From positions 2,815,001 to 2,879,000 of the forward strand of contig NZ_CP163421.1 of assembly GCF_041429775.1 (NCBI RefSeq): a stretch of DNA of 64,000 nucleotides, given 5' to 3'. The DNA is from Glycocaulis abyssi. Its GTDB lineage: Bacteria; Pseudomonadota; Alphaproteobacteria; Caulobacterales; Maricaulaceae. A program made the translations under genes and the position numbers. Of this stretch, positions 8,792 to 17,819 are shown piece after piece (within the stretch, counting starts at the first letter, position 1; every line of letters starts with the position of its first letter). The notes under the pieces are model-generated. The model saw only the letters and a list, made by a program, of their open reading frames with translations. It was not told the DNA's origin and did not search any database.

Positions 8792-9943
8792 ATGCCCAGC
8801 CAGCCCTCCATCCGCCCCGCCGATCCACGCTTTTCCTGCGGTCCGACCCGCAAGCGCCCGGGCTGGGAGATTTCGGCGGTGGGCACCGGCTCGCTGGGTC
8901 GAAGCCACCGCGCCACACTCCCCAAGCAGAGGCTGGGCGAGGCGATAGAGCGCGCAGGCGCGATACTGGAGATCCCCGCCGGCTACCGCATCCTCATCGC
9001 GCCGGCCTCTGACACGGGTGCGTTCGAAGCGGCGATGTGGAGCATGCTGGGCGCGCGCGGCGTCGATGTGTTCAGCTGGGATGCGTTTGGCGATCGCTGG
9101 CTGAAAGACGCGCAGAACGAGCTGAAACTGCCCGATTTGCGGGTGTTTCATGCGCCCTATGGCACGCTGCCAGACCTCTCACAGGCTGATCCGGCGCGCG
9201 ACATATTGTTTACGTGGAATGCCACGGCGGCGGGCCTGAAAGTGCCGCACGCAGACTGGATTTCGGATGATCGCGAGGGCCTGACATTCTGCGATGCCAC
9301 GTCGGCCGCTTTCGCGATGGATCTGCCGTGGGACAAGCTCGATGTCACCACCTTCTCCTGGCAGAAATGCCTGGGCGGGGAGGCGCAGCACGGCATGGTG
9401 GTATTGTCGCCGCGCGCCCGCGCGCGTCTGGCAAGCTGGCGGCCGGAATGGCCGGTGCCGTCTGTCCTGTCGCTCTTTGGTGCCAGTGACGAGCAATCGG
9501 CGATGTTTGAGGGCTCCACCATCAACACGCCCTCCCTGCTGGCGACCGAAGACTTTCTCGATGCCCTACGCTGGGCGGCCAAGGAGGGCGGGCTTTCCGG
9601 CCTGATGGCGCGTTCACAGGCCAATCTCGCGGTTCTGGAAAGCTGGGTGGAGCGGACACCCTGGATCGAGCTGATGGCCGAAGACCCGGCGGTGCGCTCG
9701 CATACCTCGGTGACGCTTAAATTTGCCGGGCCGGACACGGCCGGCATGGACGAGGAGGCGCTGCGCGGTCTGGTCCGGCGCATGACGCAGCTTCTCGAAC
9801 GCGAGGGCGCGGCGCTCGACATACTGCCCTATCCCAAGGCCCCGCCGGGCCTGCGCATCTGGTGCGGCCCGACCATTGATGCCGACGACATCGCCGCGCT
9901 CTGCCCCTGGCTCGACTGGGCGTATGAAGAGGCGAAGGGGTAG
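8792..9943 (+). CDS. serC: SerC, phosphoserine aminotransferase
   Basis: PLP enzyme converting 3-phosphohydroxypyruvate plus glutamate to O-phosphoserine in serine synthesis; in many bacteria also used in pyridoxal phosphate synthesis. 383 aa, of the alphaproteobacterial subtype that begins PADPRFSCGPTRKRPGW. The PLP-binding lysine is in TFSWQKCLGG. The usual partner serA is not next to it. It is divergent from the PDZ lipoprotein, and cytochrome bd genes follow in the same direction after a 197-bp gap with its own leader. Confidence 0.92.
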   Translation: MPSQPSIRPADPRFSCGPTRKRPGWEISAVGTGSLGRSHRATLPKQRLGEAIERAGAILEIPAGYRILIAPASDTGAFEAAMWSMLGARGVDVFSWDAFGDRWLKDAQNELKLPDLRVFHAPYGTLPDLSQADPARDILFTWNATAAGLKVPHADWISDDREGLTFCDATSAAFAMDLPWDKLDVTTFSWQKCLGGEAQHGMVVLSPRARARLASWRPEWPVPSVLSLFGASDEQSAMFEGSTINTPSLLATEDFLDALRWAAKEGGLSGLMARSQANLAVLESWVERTPWIELMAEDPAVRSHTSVTLKFAGPDTAGMDEEALRGLVRRMTQLLEREGAALDILPYPKAPPGLRIWCGPTIDADDIAALCPWLDWAYEEAKG

Positions 9944-10079
9944 GGGTCTCTCCTGCACGAGGTCCCGGCTCTGCGCTGCGCGGCCGGAGGATGACAACTC
10001 CCCCCCTGCGGCACCGCGCCCCTGCGTCAGAATGCGCGCTATCCACAAAAAACCGGAACGTGCATAGGGATAAAAGTCC

Positions 10080-10115
10080 GCAAATCAGCTATGGGTATTG
10101 CCCATAGGGGTTTGC
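10080..10115 (+). promoter_or_regulatory. Nested inverted repeat upstream of cydA
   Basis: CTATGGG (10089-10095) and CCCATAG (10101-10107) form a perfect 7-bp stem around TATTG. An outer pair GCAAA (10080-10084) and TTTGC (10111-10115) shares almost the same centre. It lies 26 bases before the cydA ATG, so it is either an operator over the promoter or a leader stem-loop near the GGGGAG ribosome site. No FNR/FixK-type TTGAT-N4-ATCAA site is visible in this gap. Confidence 0.45.
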
Positions 10116-10140
10116 ACCTATCGCTGCGGGGAGTTTTTCC

Positions 10141-11736
10141 ATGATCGACATGGAAGTTGCCGACCTATCACGCTGGCAGTTCGCGCTGACAGCCATGTAC
10201 CATTTCCTGTTCGTGCCGCTGACGCTGGGTCTCGCCTTCATGCTCGCCATCATGGAGAGCGTGTATGTGATGACCGGCCGTCAGGTCTGGAAGGACATGA
10301 CGAAATTCTGGGGCGCGCTGTTCGGGATCAATTTCGCGCTCGGCGTCTCCACCGGCATCACGATGGAGTTCCAGTTCGGCATGAACTGGTCCTACTACTC
10401 CCACTATGTGGGCGATGTGTTTGGCGCGCCGCTGGCGATCGAGGGCCTGATGGCCTTCTTCCTCGAAGCGACGCTTGTCGGCCTGTTCTTCTTCGGCTGG
10501 GACCGGATGAGCAAGCAGGCCCACCTCGCCGTCACCTGGTTCATGGCCATCGGTACCAATCTTTCCGCGCTGTGGATTCTCATCGCCAATGGCTGGATGC
10601 AGAACCCGGTGGGCTCCGAGTTCAACCCCGAGACCATGCGCATGGAAGTCGTCGACTTCATGGCTGTGCTCTTCAATCCGGTGGCGCAGGCCAAATTCGT
10701 CCACACGGTTGCGGCGGGTTATGTGACCGGCGCGCTCTTCGTGCTGGCGATCTCGGCCTGGTTCCTCCTGCAGCGCCGCCATCGCGGCTTTGCCAAGCGC
10801 TCGATGACGGTGGCGGCCGCCTTCGGCCTGATGGGTTCGCTCTCGGTCGTGGTGCTGGGCGATGAGAGCGGCTATGCGCTCACCCATAACCAGCGTATGA
10901 AGCTCGCCGCGCTGGAAGCGATGTGGGAGACGCACGAGGCACCTGCCCCGCTTACCCTGGTCGGCTTCCCCGATGTGGAAAACCAGACCACGCATTTTGC
11001 CGTGGATGTGCCCTGGGTGCTGGGCCTTATCGCCACGCGTTCGCTCGATCAGGAGGTGCAGGGCATTCTGCCCCTCGTCGCCATCGCCGAGACGCGCGTG
11101 GAGAACGGCATACGCGCCTATGACGCGCTGCAAAGACTGCGCGCCGACGAGAATGATATCGAAGCGCGCACGCAGTTTGAGGAGACCAAGTTCGACCTTG
11201 GCTATGGCCTGCTCCTGCAGCGCTATATGGCAGATCCGCGGGACGCGACGCCCGACCAGATAAGGCAGGCCGCGTTCGACACGATACCCGACGTGCCGGT
11301 CATGTTCTGGTCCTTCCGCTTCATGGCGGGGATCGGCCTCTACATGATTCTGCTCTTCGGCACGGCGTTTGTGCTGTGCACGCTGCGAAAACACGAGACG
11401 CGCTGGTTCCTGTGGGTGGCGCTGTTCTCCCTGCCTCTGCCATGGGTGGCGGCGGAGCTGGGATGGTTGCTGGCCGAATATGGCCGCCAGCCCTGGATCA
11501 TCGAGGGCATGCTGCCGACTTTCCTTGGTGTCTCCAGCCTCAATGCCACGCAGATATGGATGACGATTGCCGGCTTCACCGCCCTCTATGGCGCGCTGGC
11601 GGTGGTCGAGGTCATGCTGATGCTGCACTTCATCCGCAAGGGCCCGTATGCGGGCAAGGGCGGCGAAAGCGGCAAATCCACCAAGACGCGCCCGGCTGCC
11701 ACTGAAGGCGGCATGGCCCCCATTCCGGCCGAATAG
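10141..11736 (+). CDS. cydA: CydA, cytochrome bd ubiquinol oxidase subunit I
   Basis: Heme-bearing subunit of the high-affinity bd oxidase, inner membrane; oxidises quinol and reduces O2 to water. 531 aa, very close in layout to E. coli CydA including the long Q-loop, so not a short CIO-type. His21 in TAMYHFLFVPLTLG matches the heme b595 ligand, KFVHTVAAGYVTG carries the b558 His, and GDESGY and AEYGRQPW are present. The C-terminal 30 residues are a low-complexity Lys/Gly/Pro tail. A GGGGAG site 7 nt upstream supports the start. First gene of cydABX. Confidence 0.96.
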   Translation: MIDMEVADLSRWQFALTAMYHFLFVPLTLGLAFMLAIMESVYVMTGRQVWKDMTKFWGALFGINFALGVSTGITMEFQFGMNWSYYSHYVGDVFGAPLAIEGLMAFFLEATLVGLFFFGWDRMSKQAHLAVTWFMAIGTNLSALWILIANGWMQNPVGSEFNPETMRMEVVDFMAVLFNPVAQAKFVHTVAAGYVTGALFVLAISAWFLLQRRHRGFAKRSMTVAAAFGLMGSLSVVVLGDESGYALTHNQRMKLAALEAMWETHEAPAPLTLVGFPDVENQTTHFAVDVPWVLGLIATRSLDQEVQGILPLVAIAETRVENGIRAYDALQRLRADENDIEARTQFEETKFDLGYGLLLQRYMADPRDATPDQIRQAAFDTIPDVPVMFWSFRFMAGIGLYMILLFGTAFVLCTLRKHETRWFLWVALFSLPLPWVAAELGWLLAEYGRQPWIIEGMLPTFLGVSSLNATQIWMTIAGFTALYGALAVVEVMLMLHFIRKGPYAGKGGESGKSTKTRPAATEGGMAPIPAE

Positions 11737-11748
11737 GAGAACCGCAAG

Positions 11749-12897
11749 ATGGAAATCCCGATTTCATATGAAACCTTGCGCGTCCTGTGGTGGGGCTTGC
11801 TGGGTGTCCTCCTGATCGGCTTTGCCGCCACGGACGGGTTTGACTTTGGCGTGGCGGGCCTGTTGCCCTTCGTGGCCAAGACCGATGCTGAACGCCGGGT
11901 TGCGATCAACACGGTCGGGCCGACCTGGGAAGGCAACCAGGTCTGGTTCATTCTGGGTGGCGGGGCGATCTTTGCCGCCTGGCCGCTGGTCTATGCGGTC
12001 TCGTTCTCCGGGCTTTACCTGGCGATGTTCGTGCTGCTGGCCGCGCTGATATTGCGCCCCGTCGGCTTCAAATACCGCTCCAAGCGGGAAGACAAGCGCT
12101 GGCGGGCGATGTGGGACTGGGCGCTGTTTACCGGCGGCTTTGTGCCCGCGCTCCTCTTCGGCGTGGCGGTCGGCAATGTGCTGGTGGGTCTGCCCTTCCG
12201 GCTGGATGAGGATTTGCGCGCCTTCTGGGACGGCTCCTTCTTCGACCTTCTCAATCCGTTCGCGATCCTGTGCGGGCTGCTCTCGGTGACGATGATGGGC
12301 CTGCATGGCGCGGCCTGGCTGTCGATGAAGGCCGAATATGGCCCGGTGCGGGACCGCGCGCGGACCTTCGCGCCCATCTTCGCCATTGCCTCGATCGTGC
12401 TCTTTGCCGGGGGCGGGCTGGTCATGGCTTATGGCCCCTATGGCTTTACCCAAGTGGGCGATGTGGACCCGGCAGGCCCGTCCAATCCCTTGCGCACCGA
12501 AACGGTGGCGGCGGCGGGCGCGTGGCTGTCCAATTACGCGGCTCATCCCTGGATGATACTGGCGCCGGTACTGGGCTTTGGCGGGGCGTTTGCGGCGCTG
12601 GCGGGCCTGAAGATGAATTCGGAAGCGGTGACCTTTATCGGCTCGAAGCTTTCCACCTTCGGGATCATCTCGACGGCGGGGCTGTCCATGTTCCCCTTCA
12701 TCCTGCCATCAAGCATTCAGCCCAATGCCAGCCTGACAGTGTGGAACAGCTCATCAAGCCATCTCACCCTGTTCATCATGCTGATCACGACCGCGATCTT
12801 CCTGCCCATCATCCTCGCCTACACCTCGTGGGCCTTCAAGGTGATGTGGGGACGGGTGACGACCGAGGACGTGACCAGCGGCGGCGATTATTACTAG
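11749..12897 (+). CDS. cydB: CydB, cytochrome bd ubiquinol oxidase subunit II
   Basis: Second membrane subunit of the bd oxidase, structurally similar to CydA but without its heme ligands; contributes to the O2 and proton channels. 382 aa with multiple hydrophobic helices. Typical start region with LIGFAATDGFDFGVAGLLPF, then GPTWEGNQVWFI and late GLSMFPFILPSS. It starts 12 bp after cydA with AGGAG upstream, so co-transcribed. The stop is followed directly by a palindromic repeat and then by cydX. Confidence 0.96.
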   Translation: MEIPISYETLRVLWWGLLGVLLIGFAATDGFDFGVAGLLPFVAKTDAERRVAINTVGPTWEGNQVWFILGGGAIFAAWPLVYAVSFSGLYLAMFVLLAALILRPVGFKYRSKREDKRWRAMWDWALFTGGFVPALLFGVAVGNVLVGLPFRLDEDLRAFWDGSFFDLLNPFAILCGLLSVTMMGLHGAAWLSMKAEYGPVRDRARTFAPIFAIASIVLFAGGGLVMAYGPYGFTQVGDVDPAGPSNPLRTETVAAAGAWLSNYAAHPWMILAPVLGFGGAFAALAGLKMNSEAVTFIGSKLSTFGIISTAGLSMFPFILPSSIQPNASLTVWNSSSSHLTLFIMLITTAIFLPIILAYTSWAFKVMWGRVTTEDVTSGGDYY

Positions 12898-12898
12898 A

Positions 12899-12943
12899 GC
12901 TTTTTCAGCAAAAGTGGGCACCGGTTTTGCGGTTCGAAAAAGC
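12899..12943 (+). repeat. Dispersed palindromic repeat of the alphaproteobacterial type
   Basis: GCTTTTTC (12899-12906) and GAAAAAGC (12936-12943) are perfect outer arms. Inside are GCAAAA (12908-12913) and TTTTGC (12925-12930), with an AGTGGGCACCGG core. This arrangement (GCAAAAGTGG-x-ACCGGTTTTGC within a hairpin) resembles a family of intergenic palindromes very common in Rhizobiales genomes, recalled from memory. It is inside the cydABX operon, 2 bp after the cydB stop. No second copy was noticed in the window. Confidence 0.6.
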
Positions 12944-12959
12944 GACAAACAACAATGCC

Positions 12960-12998
12960 GGAACCAACCCTGCCGTTTGCAACCGGCACGTTGGTTCC
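12960..12998 (+). promoter_or_regulatory. Strong intra-operon hairpin before cydX
   Basis: GGAACCAAC (12960-12968) pairs perfectly with GTTGGTTCC (12990-12998), and TGCCG (12971-12975) with CGGCA (12984-12988). There is no U-run, so it is not a classic terminator. It ends 8 bases before the AAGGAG site of cydX, so it could protect the cydAB mRNA end or tune cydX expression. Confidence 0.5.
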
Positions 12999-13020
12999 CG
13001 CCATCAAAGGAGTTTGAACC

Positions 13021-13152
13021 ATGTGGTATTTTGCCTGGGTATTGGGTCTCGGCCTCGCCTGCTCCTTCGCCATCCTGAACGCCATGTGGCACGAGATGTC
13101 GCTGGGCGATGAAGGTGATAGCGGCTCCAGCGCGGAAGCGGCCCGCTGGTAG
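13021..13152 (+). CDS. cydX: CydX, small bd oxidase subunit
   Basis: 43-aa single-helix protein beginning MWYFAWVLGLGLACSFAILN, the hallmark of CydX/YbgT proteins, which bind CydA and stabilise the hemes of bd oxidase in the inner membrane. The helix spans residues 2-22, followed by a conserved acidic region and a Gly/Ser/Ala tail. An AAGGAG site 8 nt upstream fixes the start. It is the third gene of cydABX, 123 bp after cydB, separated by a repeat and a hairpin, which is wider spacing than in E. coli. Confidence 0.93.
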   Translation: MWYFAWVLGLGLACSFAILNAMWHEMSLGDEGDSGSSAEAARW

Positions 13153-13205
13153 AGCGGCAGGCCAGCATTGCCGGGTGCCTGATTGATTTCTCCTCGGATG
13201 CCTGC

Positions 13206-13242
13206 GAGGGTTCGCGCCAGCCTAATGGCTGACCGATCCCTC
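13206..13242. terminator. Possible bidirectional hairpin between cydX and the M28 peptidase
   Basis: CAGCC (13218-13222) and GGCTG (13227-13231) pair around TAAT; outer GAGGG (13206-13210) pairs with CCCTC (13238-13242). It lies in the 156-bp gap between convergent genes, where a terminator is expected, but there is no T-run on either side. Confidence 0.3.
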
Positions 13243-13308
13243 GAACCGGGCGCTGGCGGCGCGGGATTTAGGCCGGGATGGCGCAGGATCGGGTTTCCGG
13301 CAGAAAAA

Positions 13309-14769
13309 TTATTGCGCCGGTTCGCCCTCTTCGGCGTCTCCCGCTTCGGGACGCGCGCGGAAATCCACGTCGCTATCGGCCAGGAACCAGGTGAACATCG
13401 CCCAGGCGGCGACATTCTGGGCCATTTCCTCGGGCACGATCTTGTCGAACGTGTCATTGGGCGTGTGGTGGAACTCGAAATAATCCGTCCCGTCCTGGTC
13501 CAGTCGCGCCATGGGCACGCCCATCGCCGCCAGCGGGATCATGTCCGGCCCGCCGCCTGAAGAATTGCCGCCGCGCTCTATGCCGAGGAACTCCAACTCC
13601 TCGTGCATGGCGTCAAAGAAGCCCACCGCATGCTCGCCGACGCCCGAGGACAGGCGCCAGACATTGCGGGCGCCGAAATCGGATTCCGAGCCGATGACAT
13701 GCTGGTCCACCGTGCCGTCCTCCATTCGGGCGCGGGCGTAGGCGCGCGCGCCGACCAGCCCGACTTCCTCGGCCCCGAACAGCACCACGCGGATGGTCCG
13801 GCGCGGGCGCACGCCCGCATCCATGATCAGCCTGGCCGCGGCGGTGACGATGCCCACGCCGGCCCCGTCGTCCAGTGCGCCGGTGCCGTTATCCCAGCTG
13901 TCGAGATGGGCGCCGATGATGACGATCTCCTCAGGTGCCTCGGCGCCCACTATTTCGGCGATGACATTGCCGCTGGTCACCTCGCCGCGCCAGCCGGCAT
14001 GGGTGCGCAGCGCCACGCGCATCGTCTCGCCCATGGCGTGGATGCGCTCGATCTGGTCAGCGTCCGGCGCCGAGACCGCGAGCGCAGGAATGCCGGGAAG
14101 ACGCTCGGCGGGAAAGCTCATCATGCCTGTATGGGCGAAGCGGTGCGAGGACGTGCCCACCGACCGGATCAGCAGACCCGCCGCGCCACGGTTTTCCGCC
14201 TCGATCCAACCCAGAGTCCGCTTGCGGTTGGCCCAGCCATAACCCTCGCCGGTGCGGGCAGCCGTCATGCGGTCATTGACGAAGACCAGCTTGCCCTCCA
14301 GCGCATCGTTCGCGCCGTCGAATTCCAGCAGGTCATCAAAGCTGTCAAAGAACACGATCTCGGCCTCGATACCGCCTTCCGGCGTGGCCGCCGCGCCGCC
14401 CAGCGAGGTGGCGTAGAGCTCCTGCGGGAAGGGATGGGTGATCGCCACTTCCTCGAAGATGGAATAGCCGCGCGTCCATAAATCCATCGGGAAGTCCTCG
14501 ACCCGGACATTTTCAAAGCCCAGCTCATTGAACATCTCCACAGCCCAGTCGCGCGCACGCGCCTCCTGTGGTGTGCCCGCCAGGCGCGGCCCGATTTCAG
14601 TGGTCAGCGATTCGGTCAGCCGGTAGGCCAGATCACTTTCCAGCCCCGCCTCGGCCAAGGCGCGAGCATGGACGCGGGCCTCTTCAGGCAATTCGGCCGC
14701 CTGGACAGGGCCGGTCTGCACAGGGATCGACAGGAACGCGGCCGCAGCCGCCGCTAGCGCCAGGCGCAT
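13309..14769 (-). CDS. M28-family zinc aminopeptidase, exported
   Basis: Predicted periplasmic or secreted metallo-aminopeptidase of family M28. 486 aa from the ATG at 14769, preceded by GGGAG and followed by a signal peptide ending near VQAAELPEEA; an upstream in-frame start would bury the signal. A PA-like insert occupies about residues 110-240. Zinc ligands: His and Asp in IGAHLDSWDNGTG, Asp in ALDDGAG, Glu-Glu in FGAEEVG, and the final His in FEFHHTPNDT. Likely trims peptides outside the cytoplasm. Monocistronic. Confidence 0.87.
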   Translation of the reverse strand: MRLALAAAAAAFLSIPVQTGPVQAAELPEEARVHARALAEAGLESDLAYRLTESLTTEIGPRLAGTPQEARARDWAVEMFNELGFENVRVEDFPMDLWTRGYSIFEEVAITHPFPQELYATSLGGAAATPEGGIEAEIVFFDSFDDLLEFDGANDALEGKLVFVNDRMTAARTGEGYGWANRKRTLGWIEAENRGAAGLLIRSVGTSSHRFAHTGMMSFPAERLPGIPALAVSAPDADQIERIHAMGETMRVALRTHAGWRGEVTSGNVIAEIVGAEAPEEIVIIGAHLDSWDNGTGALDDGAGVGIVTAAARLIMDAGVRPRRTIRVVLFGAEEVGLVGARAYARARMEDGTVDQHVIGSESDFGARNVWRLSSGVGEHAVGFFDAMHEELEFLGIERGGNSSGGGPDMIPLAAMGVPMARLDQDGTDYFEFHHTPNDTFDKIVPEEMAQNVAAWAMFTWFLADSDVDFRARPEAGDAEEGEPAQ

Positions 14770-15005
14770 GACAGGATCTCCCACATTTTTCGCCCGGCAT
14801 TCCCCAAATGGCCTGCCGTCTGACGCCATGCTCGCCCAATCTTGCCAGTCGAACAAGCTTTGTTCGCCCTGAGCGGTGTCTGTGGCCGCTCAAACGCCCG
14901 AACCGGGCGGACGGGGCCCGTGAACCCGCAGTCCTGGCGCGACAGCGACGTTTTCAGCGCGGCGGACGGACCTGTCCTGCCGCTTTCGTTCGGTTTGCGT
15001 CATGC

Positions 15006-15443
15006 TCAATCGGCGTTGAGGGTTTCGCGCCGCGCGATCAGCCCCGTCTCGCGTATCCGCCTTGCGCGTTCGACGAGGCCGTCGGCGGTGATGTGGTCAT
15101 AGTCCACCGCCCGGCCCTCTGCGGCCGGCAGGGTCTCTTCGCGCAGCACCGCAACGGACCAGTCGGCAAAACAGCGCTGGTCCACCTCCCCGCAGAACAC
15201 GATCTCCAGCGCGCGATGGGCGCCGTCGGCGGCGATGCGCCGGAAGGTCGAGGAGACCGCGCTGCGCGAGCCCTCCATCACCTGCAGGAAGCGGTCGCCA
15301 TCCACCGCCAGCACGCCCGTCAGCCCGTGGGGCGGGTTGTTCCTTAGCCCCGCCGATAGTATGCGCCCCATCTCGTCGGATGCGCTTCCCGAACTGTCAG
15401 CAAAATCGGCCACGCTGTGATAGACGAGACGGGTAAGGAACAT
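15006..15443 (-). CDS. BLUF-domain blue-light sensor
   Basis: Short stand-alone BLUF protein (145 aa) expected to bind FAD and respond to blue light in the cytosol. Key residues: Tyr8 in RLVYHS, Asn35/Asn36 before GLTG, and Gln54 in FLQVMEG. Trp95 is present in DWSVAV, but the position two residues later, usually Met in this family, is Val97. The C-terminal 40 residues are helical and may pass the signal to a partner. It begins 26 bp after the globin-coupled chemoreceptor gene on the same strand, so both are probably one transcript. Confidence 0.88.
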   Translation of the reverse strand: MFLTRLVYHSVADFADSSGSASDEMGRILSAGLRNNPPHGLTGVLAVDGDRFLQVMEGSRSAVSSTFRRIAADGAHRALEIVFCGEVDQRCFADWSVAVLREETLPAAEGRAVDYDHITADGLVERARRIRETGLIARRETLNAD

Positions 15444-15469
15444 GAGATGGGGTCCTTGTGGATGGGCGG

Positions 15470-16810
15470 CTATCCGGCCCTTATCTTCTGCAGGAAACTT
15501 GCGATCTGATCGTTGATTGCGCCGGAATGACCGCGGATGGCTGCCGAGCCTTGCGATACCGATTGCGCGGCCTCGGCCGCTGACCCGATCTGGGTCTCCA
15601 CCGACGCGATGGAGATGGCCACGGCCTGATTGCCCGAAGCGGCCTGATCGGCATTGCGGGTGATCTCGCCGGTCGCAGCGGACTGTTCTTCTACGGCCGC
15701 GCCGATGGCTGCGGCCGCTTCGCTCACCTCATCGATCACCTTGCGGATATCGCTGACGACCGCGACGGCGGCGCCGGTAGCGCTTTGTATGGTTTCGATG
15801 CGCCCACTGATCTCTGCCGTTGCCTTGGCGGTCTGTTCGGCGAGCGATTTCACCTCCGAGGCAACGACCGCAAACCCCTTGCCGGCCTCGCCCGCGCGGG
15901 CTGCCTCTATCGTGGCGTTAAGCGCCAGCAGATTGGTCTGCTCGGCGACATCGCGGATCAGGCCGACGACGCTGCCTATCTGGCGGGCGGCCTCATCCAG
16001 CTCGGTGATCTGGGTGGCTGCCTCGGCGGCCTTCTCAACCGCATCGGTCGCTATGCGAACCTGGCCACCCGCCTGCTTGGCGATCTCGCCGGATGCTGCG
16101 CCGATCTGGCTGGAGGCTGCGGCCACCGATTTGACGTTTGCAACCGCCTGTTCTGCGCCCGATGCTGCGCTGGTCGCTTCGCCGCGGGTGGCTTCAACGG
16201 CCTCAAGAACGGTCGAGGCTGCGTGATCGAGCTCCGCGCTGGCCCCGGCCAGCCTGTCGGCCATGGCCGCGACACCAGTTTCCAGTTCGGATGCCAGCGC
16301 CTCGCGCGTGCGCCGCGCCTCTGCCTCGGTCTCTTCCAGATAGATCGATATGACCAGTTCGAGATCCAGAAAGATGGCGCGAACCAGCGCGTCGATCTGG
16401 TCGTCGGCGCGGCCTCTGGCAAAGGGCAGCTTGCCCATTGCGCTGTTGACGGCCGCCTTTATCAGGTCGGCGGCGAGATGGGCGTAGCCGCCGATATAGT
16501 AGCGCGGAGACAGGCCGAGCCGGCTGTGGGCCAGGCCGATCCGGCGCACGGCCTGCGCGTAATGATCGTCAAAGCGGGCCTCCAGAATGCCCTTCCAGTG
16601 CGCCATCTGGCGGTCGCGGGCGCTGGCCTGGTGTGATGTGTCGCGGAAATGCTGCGCGGTTTCGCGATTGTCCGAAATGACTTCGTAGAACCGGTCCAAT
16701 GCGCCCGGCAGAGCCGCTGTGATCTGCGGCGCCATTGCGCGCAAAGTGGCCCGGCGTGCGTCGTCCAGCGCCAGGAACCCGGTCCTGCTGTCAATAAATC
16801 CTGCGTCCAT
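15470..16810 (-). CDS. Globin-coupled methyl-accepting chemotaxis protein (aerotaxis sensor)
   Basis: Soluble chemoreceptor of HemAT type. An N-terminal protoglobin domain (about residues 1-175) binds heme and O2, with proximal His95 in [19 protein letters not shown]. The C-terminal methyl-accepting signalling domain carries the hairpin tip [19 protein letters not shown]. No membrane helix. 446 aa from the ATG at 16810, chosen for the GGGGAGG site 6 nt upstream. It should report oxygen to the CheA/CheW array. Followed closely by a BLUF gene. No che genes are in the window. Confidence 0.92.
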   Translation of the reverse strand: MDAGFIDSRTGFLALDDARRATLRAMAPQITAALPGALDRFYEVISDNRETAQHFRDTSHQASARDRQMAHWKGILEARFDDHYAQAVRRIGLAHSRLGLSPRYYIGGYAHLAADLIKAAVNSAMGKLPFARGRADDQIDALVRAIFLDLELVISIYLEETEAEARRTREALASELETGVAAMADRLAGASAELDHAASTVLEAVEATRGEATSAASGAEQAVANVKSVAAASSQIGAASGEIAKQAGGQVRIATDAVEKAAEAATQITELDEAARQIGSVVGLIRDVAEQTNLLALNATIEAARAGEAGKGFAVVASEVKSLAEQTAKATAEISGRIETIQSATGAAVAVVSDIRKVIDEVSEAAAAIGAAVEEQSAATGEITRNADQAASGNQAVAISIASVETQIGSAAEAAQSVSQGSAAIRGHSGAINDQIASFLQKIRAG

Positions 16811-16960
16811 GATTGCCTCCCCGGCGTGCGCGATTTTTCGCGTCACAGGCGAGGTTTGGGCCGCATGGTTAACCGGTGATAAATTATCGGGCCGGCCCCC
16901 ATGCATAAATAAATTCATGCGGTTGCCCTGTGTTTCACGGGGGTGGATGGGCCGGTCCGG

Positions 16961-17596
16961 TCAGAAATGGTGCACAAGCGCCGGTCCGCCATTCCGGGTC
17001 AGGAAGGCTTCATACCCGGCGGCGCTCATGGCGGCGGTCGCTGAATGCACCAGCCATTCGAAGCCGGTAAAGACCGGGGTCTGCACCGAGTGAAAATAGC
17101 GCATTTCGTTCTTGACCGGCGCGTGCCAGACCCGCTCCATGCAGGCGACTTCACCCTCGAATGCGCCGCATGCGAGGACTTCGCCGACAATGTCCGACAC
17201 GGCCTTGCCCAGCAGATCGGATATCTCCATGCTCGGCGAATAGGCGGCAAAAGGCGGTCCGGCATTGTGAAAGCGGGCGCTCGCCTCGACCACGCTCACC
17301 CGGTCATTCTCGCACGCCAGCAGCGCCACCGCATGCGGCGAATGGCGTACAATGGCGCGCAGCTGGTCCACCAGGGGGCGGTGAACCGGATTATGCAGCA
17401 ATTCGCGCAGGCGCGAGACGATATCCGGTGACGGCTCGATCACCCCGTTCTCCAGCCGTGAGATATAGGACTGGCTGACCCGTAACCGGCTCGCCGCATC
17501 CTCCTGCTTCATATTGCTGCGCAGCCTCAAAGCCCGCAGCGCTGGCCCCCACCTGCCTGGCGTCCCCTCACGCCGGGCCCCATATTCCTCCGACAA
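16961..17596 (-). CDS. XRE-family transcriptional regulator with PAS-like ligand domain
   Basis: 211 aa. Residues about 17-70 form an XRE helix-turn-helix (MKQEDAASRLRVSQSYISRL). The rest resembles a PAS-like small-molecule domain as in MmyB-type regulators, with no clear ligand residues. It lies 150 bp upstream of the globin-coupled sensor on the same strand, and divergent from the acyl-CoA synthetase gene across a 223-bp gap. It may regulate either; the sequence does not decide. Confidence 0.75.
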   Translation of the reverse strand: MSEEYGARREGTPGRWGPALRALRLRSNMKQEDAASRLRVSQSYISRLENGVIEPSPDIVSRLRELLHNPVHRPLVDQLRAIVRHSPHAVALLACENDRVSVVEASARFHNAGPPFAAYSPSMEISDLLGKAVSDIVGEVLACGAFEGEVACMERVWHAPVKNEMRYFHSVQTPVFTGFEWLVHSATAAMSAAGYEAFLTRNGGPALVHHF

Positions 17597-17819
17597 TCAT
17601 ATACTCCCCGTCTAATTCCCCACCGAATTTACGGATTAACCTGCTGGCACAGGGATGCATGCATGTTTTTATTTTATGACAGTAGGGGCGATTACAGTTT
17701 CTGCTGCATTTGCTGCGCTGCGCAGCACGGCGCACACGCCTTCGCCTTGACCCGCATCCCGCGCCAATTACTGTCGTCGTTTCGCCCGGCAAGAGGCGGC
17801 TAGCGGGAGATCAGACGAG

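Noticed and set aside
10168-11628. 486-codon open frame antisense to cydA
   Set aside because: A shadow frame: cydA is certain, and the antisense product is His/Arg/Glu-rich with no domain, as expected in G+C-rich DNA.
17648-17666. Sigma-54-like TGGCAC...TGC before the acyl-CoA synthetase
   Set aside because: The GG-to-GC distance is 9 bases instead of the required 10.
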